64,000 nucleotides of DNA, taken from contig JOAA01000042.1 in the NCBI GenBank assembly GCA_000720375.1, positions 6,166 to 70,165 on the forward strand. The letters run 5' to 3'. A program made the translations under genes and the position numbers. Below the pieces are notes generated by a model. That model was not told the origin of the DNA and made no database searches. It worked only from the letters and a program-made list of their open reading frames with translations. This DNA is from Rhodococcus rhodnii. Its GTDB lineage: Bacteria > Actinomycetota > Actinomycetes > Mycobacteriales > Pseudonocardiaceae. How positions within the stretch are numbered: the stretch's first letter is position 1; every line of letters starts with the position of its first letter. Shown in pieces: positions 62,343-64,000 of this stretch.

Positions 62343-62372
62343 AAACACCCACAGTGCAAACACCCACAGTGC
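62343..62372. repeat. two tandem 15-bp repeats in promoter region
   Basis: AAACACCCACAGTGC occurs twice in tandem at 62343-62357 and 62358-62372, followed by a partial copy ACAGTGG. It lies in the 272-base gap between the divergent membrane protein and SGNH hydrolase genes. It may be a tandem regulator site; nothing else stands out in the gap. Confidence 0.6.
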
Positions 62373-62492
62373 ACAGTGGATGGTCGTCAAAGTGGCGTTC
62401 GCTCGCCAGTTCGATTCGAGGACGCACTGCCGGGCGGCGTGGCAAGGTGGGGACAGACCGGTACGAACCGGGTCGTGAAAAAGGGGACAGGT

Positions 62493-63398
62493 ATGCGGAA
62501 ACTATGGGCGGCAGTTGTCGCAGGGGTGGCCGTGTCGATGCTGGTGGCGCCCCAGGCGAGTGCCACGAGTAGTTCGGTGAATGTCGTCGCACTGGGCGAT
62601 TCCTCGGCGTCAGGCACGGGCGCGGGCGACTACCTCGACGGCACGGGCACGCCAGGAGGGTGCTGGCGCAGCGCGAACTCGTACTCGGCGGACCTGGTCG
62701 CGCAGCTGAGAGCAAGCGGCCGTACGGTCAACTTCACCAACGTGACCTGCAGCGGAGCCGCGGTCCCGGACCTCGGCCAACAGTTCAAGGGGCAGCCACC
62801 GCAGCTGGACAGCCTCAAGAAGGACACGAACGTCGTGTTCCTGACGGTGGGTGGCAACGACATCGGACTGGCGGAATACGCCGGACTGTGTGTCCAGGCA
62901 GATTGTGCCGGTGCGCCAACGGATGCAGTGTTACAGCGGATGGACGCCCTCGGCAAGAGCATGGTCGGACTGCTGTCTGAGATCGGCAAACGCAGCCCAC
63001 AGGCGAAGGTCATCGTGACGGGATATGGCCGTCAAATGACGCCGGGGGAGAACGCGCCCAACGTGCCACTCGACCCGATCTGCGGGCCCGGCATCATCAC
63101 AACGCCGGAACGTCAAGACGGCGCCAAGATCGCCACCAAGCTGGACGCGACATTACGGCTCGCCACGGGCGCATCGCGTTGGCGCGGAGTGCATTCGGTA
63201 TACGTCAGCCAGTTCGCCAAGCCAGGCGAACTGACCCCGGAATTCACCGGACACTCCCTGTGCGAGGCGAACGTGCCTTACTACCGCGGGTTTGACGCGC
63301 TGGCACCCGGACAGGAAGGACCAGAAGCCGTGCTGCACCTGAACAAGCCCGGCCACGCGACCCTTGCCATCCTGATCAAGCGCAAGCTCACCGCCTGA
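62493..63398 (+). CDS. secreted SGNH/GDSL hydrolase
   Basis: The 301-residue protein has a signal peptide ending at PQASA and the SGNH blocks: VVALGDSSASG (Ser nucleophile), TCSGAAVPDL (Gly), TVGGNDIGLAEYAG (Asn) and a C-terminal HLNKPGHATLA (His). Six cysteines suggest three disulfides, as in Streptomyces esterase and lipase relatives. It should hydrolyse an ester outside the cell. ATG 62493 follows AAGGGGAC. Confidence 0.92.
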   Translation: MRKLWAAVVAGVAVSMLVAPQASATSSSVNVVALGDSSASGTGAGDYLDGTGTPGGCWRSANSYSADLVAQLRASGRTVNFTNVTCSGAAVPDLGQQFKGQPPQLDSLKKDTNVVFLTVGGNDIGLAEYAGLCVQADCAGAPTDAVLQRMDALGKSMVGLLSEIGKRSPQAKVIVTGYGRQMTPGENAPNVPLDPICGPGIITTPERQDGAKIATKLDATLRLATGASRWRGVHSVYVSQFAKPGELTPEFTGHSLCEANVPYYRGFDALAPGQEGPEAVLHLNKPGHATLAILIKRKLTA

Positions 63399-63413
63399 CC
63401 GAGCCCACGCCTT

Positions 63414-63430
63414 GGTGCCGGTGAGGCACC
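63414..63430 (+). terminator. hairpin after SGNH hydrolase gene
   Basis: GGTGCC-GGTGA-GGCACC forms a 6-bp stem with a 5-base loop 15 bases after the stop codon, followed by TTGGG. The T-tract is weak, as usual in such genomes. Confidence 0.5.
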
Positions 63431-63868
63431 TTGGGACATCGACCGTTTGTCGCCGCGGTGGTCACCGCTGTCAGGTGGCCATCCGGCGATGAACGCGGGA
63501 TGGACGTTCCGTGTGACTATCGCTCGGGCTGGTTTCGCGGGCGGATCACCGCTGCCCAAGGCCATCGCGGAGCCGTTCGCGAAGAAGGCCTTCTTCGGAG
63601 TGGCCTGCGCCCGGGGCCCAATCGCCGACCGGACCTGCCGCGCGGATGGCAGGGCATAGCTGGCCGCGTGCGCAGCCCGCTCCCGCAGTGCCAGCTGACG
63701 TTCGGCCGGGTCCGGATACACCGACACCGCTCCCCACTGGTTCGCCCGCAACCGGGTGCCGCGCCAGTCGCAGTCGCGTGCCTCGGACCGCTGCCAAGCT
63801 GACGTACAGGCTGGTCGAGGCCGTACATTGTGGACTCGGTGGCGTTGGGGCGGCGTGCATCGGATCGA
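63431..63868. other. stretch without a supportable gene
   Basis: Several open frames cross this region on both strands but none has recognisable protein character or a good ribosome site. It may be decayed coding sequence, because an MFS-like fragment follows it with no 5' part. Confidence 0.5.
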
Positions 63869-64000
63869 ATGGGAACGGTGCTCGGCCTCGCGGGGCTCAC
63901 TCAGGTGTCGATGACGATGCCGTACTGGCAGATCCTGGGCCTGCACACGCTGCTGATGGTGTCGCTGGCGGCAACGTTCACCCCGGCCTTCACGCTGGGC
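63869..64000 (+). pseudogene. MFS transporter fragment (continues past window)
   Basis: The frame from about 63869 encodes MGTVLGLAGLTQVSMTMPYW and then LGLHTLLMVSLAATFTPAF, which reads like consecutive spans from the second half of a drug-type (DHA2/EmrB) MFS transporter. The first half of such a protein is not found upstream in any frame, so this seems to be a truncated remnant or a rearranged gene. The rest lies beyond the window. Confidence 0.4.

Overview
The window is high-GC DNA with dense, often overlapping genes, GTG starts, two SARP/BTAD-type regulators, a sigma factor of the SigE-family ECF type, an F420-dependent oxidoreductase, a PASTA-less Ser/Thr kinase and large secreted subtilases. 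Together these point to a filamentous actinomycete chromosome. A Pseudonocardiaceae-like host (Kibdelosporangium, Amycolatopsis or Kutzneria type) is my inference; no rRNA is present to settle it.

Layout. 0-9.5 kb: the 3' part of a haloacetate-dehalogenase-like hydrolase, an aldo/keto reductase behind two identical palindromes, an ECF sigma factor coupled to an LCP protein, a cytosolic papain-like protease, a small SARP regulator, an N6-DNA-methylase-like protein and a membrane Ser/Thr kinase separated by four SD-like 16-bp repeats, and a methyltransferase. 9.5-16.7 kb: MocR regulator, large secreted subtilase, TetR-ABC exporter operon. 16.7-20.2 kb: a macro-domain/KAP P-loop NTPase fusion in an operon with an S-adenosyl methyltransferase. 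20.2-29 kb: APH-like kinase plus stand-alone LigD polymerase domain, second subtilase, then a nucleotidyltransferase/BON/metallophosphoesterase string, F420-dependent oxidoreductase, CBS protein and a pyruvate-oxidase-like TPP enzyme.

29-35.2 kb is a complete selenium module read on the minus strand: selC (tRNA-Sec), selA, then fdhA with an in-frame UGA (Sec190) and a well-formed bacterial SECIS hairpin, fdhB and an NrfD-type membrane subunit. selB and selD are not in the window. The gene must be read as one 1064-residue selenoprotein, not as two broken ORFs.

35.2-43.5 kb holds small regulator/target pairs with recognisable operators: HxlR-SDR, ArsR-MFS (34-bp near-palindrome), XRE/cupin-AzlCD, TetR-2OG oxygenase, and a NarL-type response regulator whose phospho-acceptor Asp is Glu. 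43.5-52.8 kb is one translationally coupled six-gene operon for sugar uptake and breakdown: ABC ATPase, two permeases, lipoprotein binding protein, sugar isomerase/epimerase, and a secreted ThuA/sugar-dehydrogenase/PKD/CBM fusion. 53-56 kb is an AfsR-type regulator (SARP-NB-ARC-TPR). 56.8-61.7 kb is the uncharacterised STM4011-STM4015 gene set (two radical SAM enzymes, an alkaline-phosphatase-fold hydrolase, an ATP-grasp-like protein and a leucine-rich-repeat protein) as one tight operon. The end carries a small membrane protein, a secreted SGNH hydrolase and an apparent remnant of an MFS transporter.

Best candidates for undescribed biology: the STM4011-4015 operon, the macro-KAP NTPase with its methyltransferase partner, and the selC-selA-fdh operon. 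No search or alignment was run; all family calls are from reading the translations.
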